DNA from: Auanema rhodensis
Lineage: Eukaryota; Nematoda; Chromadorea; Rhabditida; Rhabditidae
NCBI GenBank assembly: GCA_964057225.1
Contig: OZ059897.1
Span: 2,790,001 to 2,854,000, forward strand
Reading direction: 5' to 3'
DNA: 64,000 bases
This document shows positions 1-14,730 of this stretch, piece after piece. Every line of letters starts with the position of its first letter. Within the stretch, counting starts at the first letter, position 1. The notes under the pieces were generated by a model. It was not told the DNA's origin, did not search any database, and saw nothing but the letters and a program-made list of their open reading frames with translations. Both the position numbers and the translations under genes were made by a program.

Positions 1-2094
1 CAGATTTGAGTTAGCTTAAAAATGCACCGAGATATCAACTGATATAGGTTCACACTTATATCCTCGATTTTCACCCTGAAGAATTAATTTTTTCGTTGAA
101 TAACATTGTCCATCGTCTTTGCCTTGAAAAAAGAAATCTAAAAACTCCTACTTTTTGTGAAATTATTTAGAAATTTTTCGGGAAAATTTTTGTCAAAATG
201 TTTTTGGAAGCAATGTTGAGTGTACATGGGAACTCAACATACACTAATGCATTATTTTTCAAACGATCATAACTAATTTTTGTATAGAGCGTTTCTCATT
301 GTAGTATAGTGCATTCGATGCGGATTTTTAAGCTGCGTCGATCTGTGTTATCAGATTTGCGCTAGCTTAAAAATGCTCCGAGATAACAACTTATATAAGT
401 TCACACTTATTTCCTCGATTTTCACCCTGAAGAATTAATTTTTTCGTTGAATAACATTGTCCATCGTCTTTGCCTTAAAAAAAGAAATCTAAAAACTCCT
501 ACTTTTTGTGAAATTATTTAGAAATTTTTCGGGAAAATTTTTGTCAAAATGTTTTTGGAAGCAATGTTGAGTGTACATGGGAACTCAACATACACTAATG
601 CATTATTTTTCAAACGATCATAACTAATTTTTGTATAGAGCGTTTCTCAATGTAGTATAGTGCATTCGATGCGGATTTTTAAGCTGCGTTGATCTGTGTT
701 ATCAGATTTGCGCTAGCTTAAAAATGCTCCGAGATATCAACTTATATAAGTTCACACTTATATCCTCGATTTTCACCCTGAAGAATTAATTTTTTCGTTG
801 AATAACATTGTCCATCGTCTTTGCCTTGAAAAAAGAAATCTAAAAACATCTACTTTTTGTGAAATTATTTAGAAATTTTTCGGGAAAATTTTTGTCACAA
901 TGTTTTTGGAAGCAATGTTGAGTGTACATGGGAACTCAGCATACACTAATGCATTATTTTTCAAACGATCATAACTAATTTTTGTATAGAGCGTTTTTCA
1001 ATGTAGTATAGCGCATTCGATGCGGATTTTTAAGCTGCGTCGATCTGTGTTATCAGATTTGAGGTAGCTTAAAAATGCACCGAGATATCAACTGATATAT
1101 GTTCACACTTATATCCTCAATTTTCACCCTGAAGAAATGATTTTTTCGTTGAAAAACATTGTCCATCGTATTTGTCTTGAAAAAAGGAATCTAAAAACAT
1201 CTACTTTTTGTGAAATTATTTAGAAATTTTTCGGGAAAATTTTTGTCAAAATGTTTTTGGAAGCAATGTTGAGTGCACATGGGAACTCAACATACACTAA
1301 TGCATTATTTTTCAAACGATCATAACTAATTTTTGTATAGAGCGTTTCTCAATGTCGTATAGTGCATTCGATGCGATTTTTTAAGCTGCGTTGATCTGTG
1401 TTATCTGATTTGAGTTAACTTAAAAATGCACCGAGATATCAACTGATATAGGTTCACACTTATATCCTCGATTTTCACCCTGAAGAAATGATTTTTTCGT
1501 TGAAAAACATTGTCCATCGTCTTCGTCTTGAAAAAAGGAATCTAAAAACATCTACTTTTTGTGAAATTATTCAGAAATTTTTCGGGAAAATTTTTGTCAA
1601 AATGTTTTTGGAAGCAATGTTGAGTGTACATGGGAACTCAACATACACTAATGCATTATTTTTCAAACGATCATAACTAATTTTTGTATGGAGCGTTTCT
1701 CAATGTAGTATAGTGCATTCGATGCGGATTTTTAAGCTGCGTTGATCTGTGTTATCAGATTTGAGTTAGCTTAAAAATGCACCGAGATATCAACTGATAT
1801 ATGTTCACACTTATATCCTCGATTTTCACCCTGAAGAAATGATTTTTTCGTTGAATAACATTGTCCATCGTCTTCGTCTTGAAAAAAGGAATCTAAAAAC
1901 ATCTACTTTTTGTGAAATTATTTAGAAATTTTTCGGGAAAATTTTTGTCAAAATGTTTTTGGAAGCAATGTTGAGTGTACATGGGAACTCAACACACACT
2001 AATGCATTATTTTTCAAACGATCATAACTAATTTTTGTATTAAGCTTTTCTCAATGTAGTATAGTGCAGTCGATGCGGATTTTTAAGCTGCGTC

Positions 2095-4902
2095 GATCTG
2101 TGTTATCAGATTTGCGCTAGCTTAAAAATGCTCCGAGATATCAACTTATATAAGTTCACACTTATATCCTCGATTTTCACCCTGATGAATTAATTTTTTC
2201 GTTGAATAACATTGTCGATCGTCTTTGCCTTGAAAAAAGGAATCTAAAAACATTTACTTTTTGTGAAATTATTTAGAAATTTTTCGGGAAAATTTTTGTC
2301 AAAATGTTTTTGGAAGCAATGTTGAGTGTACATGGGAACTCAACATACACTAATGCATTATTTTTCAAACGATCATAACTAATTTTTGTATGGAGCGTTT
2401 CTCAATGTAGTATAGTGCATTCGATGCGGATTTTTAAGCTGCGTTGATCTGTGTTATCAGATTTGAGTTAGCTTAAAAATGCACCGAGATATCAACTGAT
2501 ATATGTTCACACTTATATCCTCGATTTTCACCCTGAAGAAATGATTTTTTCGTTGAATAACATTGTCCATCGTCTTCGTCTTGAAAAAAAGAATCTAAAA
2601 ACATCTACTTTTTGTGAAATTATTTAGAAATTTTTCGGGAAACTTTTTGTCAAAATGTTTTTGGAAGCAATGTTGAGTGTACATGGGAACTCAACATACA
2701 CTAATGCATTATTTTTCAAACGATCATAACTAATTTTTGTATGGAGCGTTTCTCAATGTAGTATAGTGCATTCGATGCGGATTTTTAAGCTGCGTTGATC
2801 TGTGTTATCAGATTTGAGTTAGCTTAAAAATGCACCGAGATATCAACTGATATATGTTCACACTTATATCCTCGATTTTCACCCTGAAGAATTAATTTTT
2901 TCGTTGAATAACATTGTCCATCGTCTTTGCCTTGAAAAAAGAAATCTAAAAACATCTACTTTTTGTGAAATTATTTAGAAATTTTTCGGGAAAATTTTTG
3001 TCACAATGTTTTTGGAAGCAATGTTAAGTGTACATGGGAACTCAACATACACTAATGCATTATTTTTCAAACGATCATAACTAATTTTTGTATGGAGCGT
3101 TTCTCAATGTAGTATAGTGCATTCGATGCGGATTTTTAAGCTGCGTTGATCTGTGTTATCAGATTTGAGTTAGCTTAAAAATGCACCGAGATATCAACTG
3201 ATATATGTTCACACTTATATCCTCGATTTTCACCCTGAAGAAATGATTTTTTCGTTGAATAACATTGTCCATCGTCTTCGTCTTGAAAAAAGGAATCTAA
3301 AAACATCTACTTTTTGTGAAATTATTTAGAAATTTTTCGGGAAACTTTTTGTCAAAATGTTTTTGGAAGCAATGTTGAGTGTACATGGGAACTCAACATA
3401 CACTAATGCATTATTTTTCAAACGATCATAACTAATTTTTGTATGGAGCGTTTCTCAATGTAGTATAGTGCATTCGATGCGGATTTTTAAGCTGCGTTGA
3501 TCTGTGTTATCAGATTTGAGTTAGCTTAAAAATGCACCGAGATATCAACTGATATATGTTCACACTTATATCCTCGATTTTCACCCTGAAGAAATGATTT
3601 TTTCGTTGAATAACATTGTCCATCGTCTTCGTCTTGAAAAAAAGAATCTAAAAACATCTACTTTTTGTGAAATTATTTAGAAATTTTTCGGGAAACTTTT
3701 TGTCAAAATGTTTTTGGAAGCAATGTTGAGTGTACATGGGAACTCAACATACACTAATGCATTATTTTTCAAACGATCATAACTAATTTTTGTATGGAGC
3801 GTTTCTCAATGTAGTATAGTGCATTCGATGCGGATTTTTAAGCTGCGTTGATCTGTGTTATCAGATTTGAGTTAGCTTAAAAATGCACCGAGATATCAAC
3901 TGATATATGTTCACACTTATATCCTCGATTTTCACCCTGAAGAATTAATTTTTTCGTTGAATAACATTGTCCATCGTCTTTGCCTTGAAAAAAGAAATCT
4001 AAAAACATCTACTTTTTGTGAAATTATTTAGAAATTTTTCGGGAAAATTTTTGTCACAATGTTTTTGGAAGCAATGTTAAGTGTACATGGGAACTCAACA
4101 TACACTAATGCATTATTTTTCAAACGATCATAACTAATTTTTGTATGGAGCGTTTCTCAATGTAGTATAGTGCATTCGATGCGGATTTTTAAGCTGCGTT
4201 GATCTGTGTTATCAGATTTGAGTTAGCTTAAAAATGCACCGAGATATCAACTGATATATGTTCACACTTATATCCTCGATTTTCACCCTGAAGAAATGAT
4301 TTTTTCGTTGAATAACATTGTCCATCGTCTTCGTCTTGAAAAAAGGAATCTAAAAACATCTACTTTTTGTGAAATTATTTAGAAATTTTTCGGGAAACTT
4401 TTTGTCAAAATGTTTTTGGAAGCAATGTTGAGTGTACATGGGAACTCAACATACACTAATGCATTATTTTTCAAACGATCATAACTAATTTTTGTATGGA
4501 GCGTTTCTCAATGTAGTATAGTGCATTCGATGCGGATTTTTAAGCTGCGTTGATCTGTGTTATCAGATTTGAGTTAGCTTAAAAATGCACCGAGATATCA
4601 ACTGATATATGTTCACACTTATATCCTCGATTTTCACCCTGAAGAATTAATTTTTTCGTTGAATAACATTGTCCATCGTCTTTGCCTTGAAAAAAGAAAT
4701 CTAAAAACATCTACTTTTTGTGAAATTATTTAGAAATTTTTCGGGAAAATTTTTGTCACAATGTTTTTGGAAGCAATGTTAAGTGTACATGGGAACTCAA
4801 CACACACTAATGCATTATTTTTCAAACGATCATAACTAATTTTTGTATTAAGCTTTTCTCAATGTAGTATAGTGCAGTCGATGCGGATTTTTAAGCTGCG
4901 TC
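2095..4902 (+). repeat. Higher-order repeat unit of 8 monomers
   Basis: This unit opens with a GCGCTAGC/GCTCC/GATGAATTAA/GTCGATCG class monomer at 2095. It runs through alternating GAAATGA-AAACTTTTT and GAATTAA-GTCACAATG monomers. It closes with a monomer carrying AACACACAC, GTATTAAGC and GCAGTCG at 4552-4902. The same opening and closing classes bound each of the units up to 14730, which have 3, 4 or 5 monomers, so this is the longest member of one HOR family of variable length. Confidence 0.8.
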
Positions 4903-7710
4903 GATCTGTGTTATCAGATTTGCGCTAGCTTAAAAATGCTCCGAGATATCAACTTATATAAGTTCACACATATATCCTCGATTTTCACCCTGATGAATTA
5001 ATTTTTTCGTTGAATAACATTGTCGATCGTCTTTGCCTTGAAAAAAGGAATCTAAAAACATTTACTTTTTGTGAAATTATTCAGAAATTTTTCGGGAAAA
5101 TTTTTGTCAAAATGTTTTTGGAAGCAATGTTGAGTGTACATGGGAACTCAACATACACTAATGCATTATTTTTCAAACGATCATAACTAATTTTTGTATG
5201 GAGCGTTTCTCAATGTAGTATAGTGCATTCGATGCGGATTTTTAAGCTGCGTTGATCTGTGTTATCAGATTTGAGTTAGCTTAAAAATGCACCGAGATAT
5301 CAACTGATATATGTTCACACTTATATCCTCGATTTTCACCCTGAAGAAATGATTTTTTCGTTGAATAACATTGTCCATCGTCTTCGTCTTGAAAAAAGGA
5401 ATCTAAAAACATCTACTTTTTGTGAAATTATTTAGAAATTTTTCGGGAAACTTTTTGTCAAAATGTTTTTGGAAGCAATGTTGAGTGTACATGGGAACTC
5501 AACATACACTAATGCATTATTTTTCAAACGATCATAACTAATTTTTGTATGGAGCGTTTCTCAATGTAGTATAGTGCATTCGATGCGGATTTTTAAGCTG
5601 CGTTGATCTGTGTTATCAGATTTGAGTTAGCTTAAAAATGCACCGAGATATCAACTGATATATGTTCACACTTATATCCTCGATTTTCACCCTGAAGAAT
5701 TAATTTTTTCGTTGAATAACATTGTCCATCGTCTTTGCCTTGAAAAAAGAAATCTAAAAACATCTACTTTTTGTGAAATTATTTAGAAATTTTTCGGGAA
5801 AATTTTTGTCACAATGTTTTTGGAAGCAATGTTAAGTGTACATGGGAACTCAACATACACTAATGCATTATTTTTCAAACGATCATAACTAATTTTTGTA
5901 TGGAGCGTTTCTCAATGTAGTATAGTGCATTCGATGCGGATTTTTAAGCTGCGTTGATCTGTGTTATCAGATTTGAGTTAGCTTAAAAATGCACCGAGAT
6001 ATCAACTGATATATGTTCACACTTATATCCTCGATTTTCACCCTGAAGAAATGATTTTTTCGTTGAATAACATTGTCCATCGTCTTCGTCTTGAAAAAAG
6101 GAATCTAAAAACATCTACTTTTTGTGAAATTATTTAGAAATTTTTCGGGAAAATTTTTGTCAAAATGTTTTTGGAAGCAATGTTGAGTGTACATGGGAAC
6201 TCAACACACACTAATGCATTATTTTTCAAACGATCATAACTAATTTTTGTATTAAGCTTTTCTCAATGTAGTATAGTGCAGTCGATGCGGATTTTTAAGC
6301 TGCGTCGATCTGTGTTATCAGATTTGCGCTAGCTTAAAAATGCTCCGAGATATCAACTTATATAAGTTCACACTTATATCCTCGATTTTCACCCTGATGA
6401 ATTAATTTTTTCGTTGAATAACATTGTCGATCGTCTTTGCCTTGAAAAAAGGAATCTAAAAACATTTACTTTTTGTGAAATTATTTAGAAATTTTTCGGG
6501 AAAATTTTTGTCAAAATGTTTTTGGAAGCAATGTTGAGTGTACATGGGAACTCAACATACACTAATGCATTATTTTTCAAACGATCATAACTAATTTTTG
6601 TATGGAGCGTTTCTCAATGTAGTATAGTGCATTCGATGCGGATTTTTAAGCTGCGTTGATCTGTGTTATCAGATTTGAGTTAGCTTAAAAATGCACCGAG
6701 ATATCAACTGATATATGTTCACACTTATATCCTCGATTTTCACCCTGAAGAAATGATTTTTTCGTTGAATAACATTGTCCATCGTCTTCGTCTTGAAAAA
6801 AGGAATCTAAAAACATCTACTTTTTGTGAAATTATTTAGAAATTTTTCGGGAAACTTTTTGTCAAAATGTTTTTGGAAGCAATGTTGAGTGTACATGGGA
6901 ACTCAACATACACTAATGCATTATTTTTCAAACGATCATAACTAATTTTTGTATGGAGCGTTTCTCAATGTAGTATAGTGCATTCGATGCGGATTTTTAA
7001 GCTGCGTTGATCTGTGTTATCAGATTTGAGTTAGCTTAAAAATGCACCGAGATATCAACTGATATATGTTCACACTTATATCCTCGATTTTCACCCTGAA
7101 GAATTAATTTTTTCGTTGAATAACATTGTCCATCGTCTTTGCCTTGAAAAAAGAAATCTAAAAACATCTACTTTTTGTGAAATTATTTAGAAATTTTTCG
7201 GGAAAATTTTTGTCACAATGTTTTTGGAAGCAATGTTAAGTGTACATGGGAACTCAACATACACTAATGCATTATTTTTCAAACGATCATAACTAATTTT
7301 TGTATGGAGCGTTTCTCAATGTAGTATAGTGCATTCGATGCGGATTTTTAAGCTGCGTTGATCTGTGTTATCAGATTTGAGTTAGCTTAAAAATGCACCG
7401 AGATATCAACTGATATATGTTCACACTTATATCCTCGATTTTCACCCTGAAGAAATGATTTTTTCGTTGAATAACATTGTCCATCGTCTTCGTCTTGAAA
7501 AAAGGAATCTAAAAACATCTACTTTTTGTGAAATTATTTAGAAATTTTTCGGGAAAATTTTTGTCAAAATGTTTTTGGAAGCAATGTTGAGTGTACATGG
7601 GAACTCAACACACACTAATGCATTATTTTTCAAACGATCATAACTAATTTTTGTATTAAGCTTTTCTCAATGTAGTATAGTGCAGTCGATGCGGATTTTT
7701 AAGCTGCGTC
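4903..7710 (+). repeat. Two consecutive 4-monomer HOR units (1404 bp each)
   Basis: Units 4903-6306 and 6307-7710 have the same four monomer classes in the same order: GCGCTAGC opener, GAAATGA with AAACTTTTT, GAATTAA with GTCACAATG and GTTAAGTG, then GAAATGA with AACACACAC and GTATTAAGC. The differences I see are in the opener: CACATATATCC against CACTTATATCC, and ATTATTCAG against ATTATTTAG. Near-identity over 1.4 kb, far above the similarity of neighbouring monomers, marks recent tandem duplication of the whole tetramer. Confidence 0.85.
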
Positions 7711-9465
7711 GATCTGTGTTATCAGATTTGCGCTAGCTTAAAAATGCTCCGAGATATCAACTTATATAAGTTCACACTTATATCCTCGATTTTCACCCTG
7801 ATGAATTAATTTTTTCGTTGAATAACATTGTCGATCGTCTTTGCCTTGAAAAAAGGAATCTAAAAACATTTACTTTTTGTGAAATTATTTAGAAATTTTT
7901 CGGGAAAATTTTTGTCAAAATGTTTTTGGAAGCAATGTTGAGTGTACATGGGAACTCAACATACACTAATGCATTATTTTTCAAACGATCATAACTAATT
8001 TTTGTATGGAGCGTTTCTCAATGTAGTATAGTGCATTCGATGCGGATTTTTAAGCTGCGTTGATCTGTGTTATCAGATTTGAGTTAGCTTAAAAATGCAC
8101 CGAGATATCAACTGATATATGTTCACACTTATATCCTCGATTTTCACCCTGAAGAAATGATTTTTTCGTTGAATAACATTGTCCATCGTCTTCGTCTTGA
8201 AAAAAGGAATCTAAAAACATCTACTTTTTGTGAAATTATTTAGAAATTTTTCGGGAAACTTTTTGTCAAAATGTTTTTGGAAGCAATGTTGAGTGTACAT
8301 GGGAACTCAACATACACTAATGCATTATTTTTCAAACGATCATAACTAATTTTTGTATGGAGCGTTTCTCAATGTAGTATAGTGCATTCGATGCGGATTT
8401 TTAAGCTGCGTTGATCTGTGTTATCAGATTTGAGTTAGCTTAAAAATGCACCGAGATATCAACTGATATATGTTCACACTTATATCCTCGATTTTCACCC
8501 TGAAGAATTAATTTTTTCGTTGAATAACATTGTCCATCGTCTTTGCCTTGAAAAAAGAAATCTAAAAACATCTACTTTTTGTGAAATTATTTAGAAATTT
8601 TTCGGGAAAATTTTTGTCACAATGTTTTTGGAAGCAATGTTAAGTGTACATGGGAACTCAACATACACTAATGCATTATTTTTCAAACGATCATAACTAA
8701 TTTTTGTATGGAGCGTTTCTCAATGTAGTATAGTGCATTCGATGCGGATTTTTAAGCTGCGTTGATCTGTGTTATCAGATTTGAGTTAGCTTAAAAATGC
8801 ACCGAGATATCAACTGATATATGTTCACACTTATATCCTCGATTTTCACCCTGAAGAAATGATTTTTTCGTTGAATAACATTGTCCATCGTCTTCGTCTT
8901 GAAAAAAGGAATCTAAAAACATCTACTTTTTGTGAAATTATTTAGAAATTTTTCGGGAAACTTTTTGTCAAAATGTTTTTGGAAGCAATGTTGAGTGTAC
9001 ATGGGAACTCAACATACACTAATGCATTATTTTTCAAACGATCATAACTAATTTTTGTATGTAGCGTTTCTCAATGTAGTATAGTGCATTCGATGCGGAT
9101 TTTTAAGCTGCGTTGATCTGTGTTATCAGATTTGAGTTAGCTTAAAAATGCACCGAGATATCAACTGATATATGTTCACACTTATATCCTCGATTTTCAC
9201 CCTGAAGAATTAATTTTTTCGTTGAATAACATTGTCCATCGTCTTTGCCTTGAAAAAAGAAATCTAAAAACATCTACTTTTTGTGAAATTATTTAGAAAT
9301 TTTTCGGGAAAATTTTTGTCACAATGTTTTTGGAAGCAATGTTAAGTGTACATGGGAACTCAACACACACTAATGCATTATTTTTCAAACGATCATAACT
9401 AATTTTTGTATTAAGCTTTTCTCAATGTAGTATAGTGCAGTCGATGCGGATTTTTAAGCTGCGTC
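7711..9465 (+). repeat. 5-monomer HOR unit
   Basis: The GCGCTAGC-class opener at 7711 is followed by four alternating monomers and closes with an AACACACAC/GTATTAAGC/GCAGTCG monomer (9115-9465). The first three monomers repeat those of the 6307 tetramer. The extra pair (8764 and 9115) extends the unit to 1755 bp. The 8764 monomer carries a private GTATGTAGC. Confidence 0.8.
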
Positions 9466-11571
9466 GATCTGTGTTATCAGATTTGCGCTAGCTTAAAAAT
9501 GCTCCGAGATATCAACTTATATAAGTTCACACATATATCCTCGATTTTCACCCTGATGAATTAATTTTTTCGTTGAATAACATTGTCGATCGTCTTTGCC
9601 TTGAAAAAAGGAATCTAAAAACATTTACTTTTTGTGAAATTATTCAGAAATTTTTCGGGAAAATTTTTGTCAAAATGTTTTTGGAAGCAATGTTGAGTGT
9701 ACATGGGAACTCAACATACACTAATGCATTATTTTTCAAACGATCATAACTAATTTTTGTATGGAGCGTTTCTCAATGTAGTATAGTGCATTCGATGCGG
9801 ATTTTTAAGCTGCGTTGATCTGTGTTATCAGATTTGAGTTAGCTTAAAAATGCACCGAGATATCAACTGATATATGTTCACACTTATATCCTCGATTTTC
9901 ACCCTGAAGAAATGATTTTTTCGTTGAATAACATTGTCCATCGTCTTCGTCTTGAAAAAAGGAATCTAAAAACATCTACTTTTTGTGAAATTATTTAGAA
10001 ATTTTTCGGGAAACTTTTTGTCAAAATGTTTTTGGAAGCAATGTTGAGTGTACATGGGAACTCAACATACACTAATGCATTATTTTTCAAACGATCATAA
10101 CTAATTTTTGTATGGAGCGTTTCTCAATGTAGTATAGTGCATTCGATGCGGATTTTTAAGCTGCGTTGATCTGTGTTATCAGATTTGAGTTAGCTTAAAA
10201 ATGCACCGAGATATCAACTGATATATGTTCACACTTATATCCTCGATTTTCACCCTGAAGAATTAATTTTTTCGTTGAATAACATTGTCCATCGTCTTTG
10301 CCTTGAAAAAAGAAATCTAAAAACATCTACTTTTTGTGAAATTATTTAGAAATTTTTCGGGAAAATTTTTGTCACAATGTTTTTGGAAGCAATGTTAAGT
10401 GTACATGGGAACTCAACACACACTAATGCATTATTTTTCAAACGATCATAACTAATTTTTGTATTAAGCTTTTCTCAATGTAGTATAGTGCAGTCGATGC
10501 GGATTTTTAAGCTGCGTCGATCTGTGTTATCAGATTTGCGCTAGCTTAAAAATGCTCCGAGATATCAACTTATATAAGTTCACACATATATCCTCGATTT
10601 TCACCCTGATGAATTAATTTTTTCGTTGAATAACATTGTCGATCGTCTTTGCCTTGAAAAAAGGAATCTAAAAACATTTACTTTTTGTGAAATTATTCAG
10701 AAATTTTTCGGGAAAATTTTTGTCAAAATGTTTTTGGAAGCAATGTTGAGTGTACATGGGAACTCAACATACACTAATGCATTATTTTTCAAACGATCAT
10801 AACTAATTTTTGTATGGAGCGTTTCTCAATGTAGTATAGTGCATTCGATGCGGATTTTCAAGCTGCGTTGATCTGTGTTATCAGATTTGAGTTAGCTTAA
10901 AAATGCACCGAGATATCAACTGATATATGTTCACACTTATATCCTCGATTTTCACCCTGAAGAAATGATTTTTTCGTTGAATAACATTGTCCATCGTCTT
11001 CGTCTTGAAAAAAGGAATCTAAAAACATCTACTTTTTGTGAAATTATTTAGAAATTTTTCGGGAAACTTTTTGTCAAAATGTTTTTGGAAGCAATGTTGA
11101 GTGTACAAGGGAACTCAACATACACTAATGCATTATTTTTCAAACGATCATAACTAATTTTTGTATGGAGTGTTTCTCAATGTAGTATAGTGCATTCGAT
11201 GCGGATTTTTAAGCTGCGTTGATCTGTGTTATCAGATTTGAGTTAGCTTAAAAATGCACCGAGATATCAACTGATATATGTTCACACTTATATCCTCGAT
11301 TTTCACCCTGAAGAATTAATTTTTTCGTTGAATAACATTGTCCATCGTCTTTGCCTTGAAAAAAGAAATCTAAAAACATCTACTTTTTGTGAAATTATTT
11401 AGAAATTTTTCGGGAAAATTTTTGTCACAATGTTTTTGGAAGCAATGTTAAGTGTACATGGGAACTCAACACACACTAATGCATTATTTTTCAAACGATC
11501 ATAACTAATTTTTGTATTAAGCTTTTCTCAATGTAGTATAGTGCAGTCGATGCGGATTTTTAAGCTGCGTC
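9466..11571 (+). repeat. Two consecutive 3-monomer HOR units (1053 bp each)
   Basis: Units 9466-10518 and 10519-11571 each consist of a GCGCTAGC opener (with CACATATATCC and ATTATTCAG), a GAAATGA/AAACTTTTT monomer and a GAATTAA/GTCACAATG/GTTAAGTG monomer ending in GTATTAAGC and GCAGTCG. The second copy has a few private changes, such as TTTTCAAGCTG near 10857 and GTACAAGGG near 11104. Confidence 0.85.
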
Positions 11572-14500
11572 GATCTGTGTTATCAGATTTGCGCTAGCTT
11601 AAAAATGCTCCGAGATATCAACTTATATAAGTTCACACTTATATCCTCGATTTTCACCGTGATGAATTAATTTTTTCGTTGAATAACATTGTCGATCGTC
11701 TTTGCCTTGAAAAAAGGAATCTAAAAACATTTACTTTTTGTGAAATTATTCAGAAATTTTTCGGGAAAATTTTTGTCAAAATGTTTTTGGAAGCAATGTT
11801 GAGTGTACATGGGAACTCAACATACACTAATGCATTATTTTTCAAACGATCATAACTAATTTTTGTATAGAGCGTTTCTCAATGTAGTATAGTGCTGTCG
11901 ATGCGGATTTTTAAGCTGCGTTGATCTGTGTTATCAGATTTGAGTTAGCTTAAAAATGCACCGAGATATCAACTGATATATGTTCACACTTATATCCTCG
12001 ATTTTCACCCTGAAGAAATGATTTTTTCGTTTAATAACATTGTCCATCGTCTTCGTCTTGAAAAAAGGAATCTAAAAACATCTACTTTTTGTGAAATTAT
12101 TTAGAAATTTTTCGGGAAAATTTTTGTCAAAATGTTTTTGGAAGCAATGTTGAGTGTACATGGGAACTCAACATACACTAATGCATTATTTTTCAAACGA
12201 TCATAACTAATTTTTGTATAGAGCGTTTCTTAATGTAGTATAGTGCATTCGATGCGGATTTTTAAGCTGCGTCGATCTGTGATATCAGATTTGAGTTAAC
12301 TTAAAAATGCACCGAGATATCAACTGATATATGTTCTCACTTATATCCTCGATTTTCACCCTGAAGAAATGATTTTTTCGTTGAATAACATTGTCCATCG
12401 TCTTTGTCTTGAAAAAAGAAATCTAAAAACATCTACTTTTTGTGAAATTATTTAGAAATTTTTCGGGAAACTTTTTGTCAAAATGTTTTTGGAAGCAATG
12501 TTGAGTGTACATGGGAACTCAACATACACTAATGCATTATTTTTCAAACGATCATAACTAATTTTTGTATGGAGCGTTTCTCAATGTAGTATAGTGCATT
12601 CGATGCGGATTTTTAAGCTGCGTTGATCTGTGTTATCAGATTTGAGTTAGCTTAAAAATGCACCGAGATATCAACTGATATATGTTCACACTTATATCCT
12701 CGATTTTCACCCTGAAGAATTAATTTTTTCGTTGAATAACATTGTCCATCGTCTTTGCCTTGAAAAAAGAAATCTAAAAACATCTACTTTTTGTGAAATT
12801 ATTTAGAAATTTTTCGGGAAAATTTTTGTCACAATGTTTTTGGAAGCAATGTTAAGTGTACATGGGAACTCAACACACACTAATGCATTATTTTTCAAAC
12901 GATCATAACTAATTTTTGTATTAAGCTTTTCTCAATGTAGTATAGTGCAGTCGATGCGGATTTTTAAGCTGCGTCGATCTGTGTTATCAGATTTGCGCTA
13001 GCTTAAAAATGCTCCGAGATATCAACTTATATAAGTTCACACTTATATCCTCGATTTTCACCGTGATGAATTAATTTTTTCGTTGAATAACATTGTCGAT
13101 CGTCTTTGCCTTGAAAAAAGGAGTCTAAAAACATTTACTTTTTGTGAAATTATTCAGAAATTTTTCGGGAAAATTTTTGTCAAAATGTTTTTGGAAGCAA
13201 TGTTGAGTGTACATGGGAACTCAACATACACTAATGCATTATTTTTCAAACGATCATAACTAATTTTTGTATAGAGCGTTTCTCAATGTAGTATAGTGCT
13301 GTCGATGCGGATTTTTAAGCTGCGTTGATCTGTGTTATCAGATTTGAGTTAGCTTAAAAATGCACCGAGATATCAACTGATATATGTTCACACTTATATC
13401 CTCGATTTTCACCCTGAAGAAATGATTTTTTCGTTTAATAACATTGTCCATCGTCTTCGTCTTGAAAAAAGGAATCTAAAAACATCTACTTTTTGTGAAA
13501 TTATTCAGAAATTTTTCGGGAAAATTTTTGTCAAAATGTTTTTGGAAGCAATGTTGAGTGTACATGGGAACTCAACATACACTAATGCATTATTTTTCAA
13601 ACGATCATAACTAATTTTTGTATAGAGCGTTTCTCAATGTAGTATAGTGCTGTCGATGCGGATTTTTAAGCTGCGTTGATCTGTGTTATCAGATTTGAGT
13701 TAGCTTAAAAATGCACCGAGATATCAACTGATATATGTTCACACTTATATCCTCGATTTTCACCCTGAAGAAATGATTTTTTCGTTTAATAACATTGTCC
13801 ATCGTCTTCGTCTTGAAAAAAGGAATCTAAAAACATCTACTTTTTGTGAAATTATTTAGAAATTTTTCGGGAAAATTTTTGTCAAAATGTTTTTGGAAGC
13901 AATGTTGAGTGTACATGGGAACTCAACATACACTAATGCATTATTTTTCAAACGATCATAACTAATTTTTGTATAGAGCGTTTCGTAATGTAGTATAGTG
14001 CATTCGATGCGGATTTTTAAGCTGCGTCGATCTGTGATATCAGATTTGAGTTAACTTAAAAATGCACCGAGATATCAACTGATATATGTTCTCACTTATA
14101 TCCTCGATTTTCACCCTGAAGAAATGATTTTTTCGTTGAATAACATTGTCCATCGTCTTTGTCTTGAAAAAAGAAATCTAAAAACATCTACTTTTTGTGA
14201 AATTATTTAGAAATTTTTCGGGAAACTTTTTGTCAAAATGTTTTTGGAAGCAATGTTGAGTGTACATGGGAACTCAACATACACTAATGCATTATTTTTC
14301 AAACGATCATAACTAATTTTTGTATGGAGCGTTTCTCAATGTAGTATAGTGCATTCGATGCGGATTTTTAAGCTGCGTTGATCTGTGTTATCAGATTTGA
14401 GTTAGCTTAAAAATGCACCGAGATATCAACTGATATATGTTCACACTTATATCCTCGATTTTCACCCTGAAGAATTAATTTTTTCGTTGAATAACATTGT

Positions 14501-14730
14501 CCATCGTCTTTGCCTTGAAAAAAGAAATCTAAAAACATCTACTTTTTGTGAAATTATTTAGAAATTTTTCGGGAAAATTTTTGTCACAATGTTTTTGGAA
14601 GCAATGTTAAGTGTATATGGGAACTCAACACACACTAATGCATTATTTTTCAAACGATCATAACTAATTTTTGTATTAAGCTTTTCTCAATGTAGTATAG
14701 TGCAGTCGATGCGGATTTTTAAGCTGCGTT
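11572..14730 (+). repeat. 4-monomer and 5-monomer HOR units with a shared CACCGTGATG opener
   Basis: Openers at 11572 and 12976 share the private CACCGTGATG and GTGCTGTCG. Both are followed by monomers with CGTTTAATAACA. The second unit (12976-14730) has one more copy of this monomer than the first (13327 and 13678, against 11923 only), which is a visible one-monomer expansion. Both then pass through a GTGATATCAG/GTTCTCAC monomer (12274 and 14029) and close with a GTATTAAGC monomer. Confidence 0.8.

Noticed and set aside
2182-2230. Hammerhead ribozyme in the CTGATGA monomer class
   Set aside because: CTGATGA is a textbook core start, but the following ATTAA and TCGTT do not form stem II, GAA is followed by T, and no stem I is present. 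The better candidate class is listed as a finding.
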